DNA of 12,135 nucleotides from a bacterium. GTDB lineage: Bacteria > Ratteibacteria > UBA8468. Location of the stretch: positions 1 to 12,135 of the forward strand of contig DAOVGU010000243.1 in NCBI GenBank assembly GCA_030672255.1, written 5' to 3'. The translations under genes were made by a program, and so were the position numbers. The notes under the pieces are model-generated. The model did no database searches. It was given only the letters and a program-made list of their open reading frames with translations, and was not told the DNA's origin. Numbering within the stretch: the first letter of the stretch is position 1; each line of letters begins with the position of its first letter. Of the stretch, positions 12,013 through 12,135 are shown piece by piece.

Positions 12013-12135
12013 GTCGGGACTTCTCTCTCATTTTTGTAACGCTGGTGACCCGGTAGACTGTATAGCAAAACGCCCGGGAAGGTTACCGTATGTAAAAAGG
12101 TCAGAGCCATTTCCGCTACAGAGACTGGTGAAAAT
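12013..12135 (-). other. Unassigned right-edge sequence
   Basis: Two minus-strand frames are readable. One is open to the window edge and runs past 12010 (LLYSLPGHQRYKNEREV); the other reads GNGSDLFTYGNLPGR and stops at 12036-12038. Neither is recognised. A single frameshift near 12000-12010 would join the first to the nuclease frame, but this stretch does not look like an EVE-type N-terminus. Confidence 0.3.

Noticed and set aside
1..12135. tRNA, rRNA, CRISPR array, transposase or replication origin
   Set aside because: No cloverleaf, regularly spaced repeat-spacer pattern, transposase motif or DnaA-box cluster was seen on reading both strands.

Overview
The window is from a bacterial chromosome of moderate A+T content, most likely an uncultured lineage known from assembled genomes. 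The evidence is class II lysyl-tRNA synthetase, biotin ligase and CorC-type genes next to heavily decayed toxin-antitoxin and repeat-rich DNA. Several repeat types here are ones I associate with candidate phyla such as Omnitrophota. That is an impression from style; the sequence does not fix the taxon.

Left end (1-1837): two DNA methyltransferases in tandem. The first is cut by the window edge. The second fuses a MerR-type DNA-binding domain to a D12-class adenine methylase. Between them lies an 82-bp inverted-repeat structure ending in GTTAGGC, which could be an integron-type attC site. No restriction enzyme is visible beside them.

Core block (2081-5975), all on the + strand: a short biotin-protein ligase without its C-terminal domain, a CorC/HlyC-type membrane protein with CBS domains, a 92-bp interspersed palindromic repeat, lysS, and a cysteine-rich DUF1284-like protein.

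Accessory region (6000-9255): a PIN-domain toxin pseudogene, a class II Fic protein and a decayed tail with 12-bp repeats. These are followed by a compact minus-strand unit (consensus promoter, two hairpins, T-tract) that looks like a small RNA gene, and by a fragment of a UPF0182 gene. Next is an intact two-gene HEPN/MNT toxin-antitoxin operon, then a second broken antitoxin/PIN pair. The HEPN/MNT operon has a perfect-consensus promoter and three operator-like repeats spaced exactly 22 bp apart, the last covering the start codon. The two PIN remnants share a 121-bp direct repeat and bracket the Fic and HEPN/MNT genes.

Right end (9456-12135): an unrecognised 183-residue gene, then on the minus strand the 3' remnant of a UPF0182 gene with an in-frame GC-rich palindromic insertion. 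Upstream of it in the same frame is a putative EVE/PUA-like plus PD-(D/E)XK nuclease whose normal N-terminus is readable but has no start codon.

The unifying picture is a defence and toxin-antitoxin island next to housekeeping genes. One operon in it looks intact and self-regulated, while its neighbours are being lost through frameshifts and deletions between short direct repeats.
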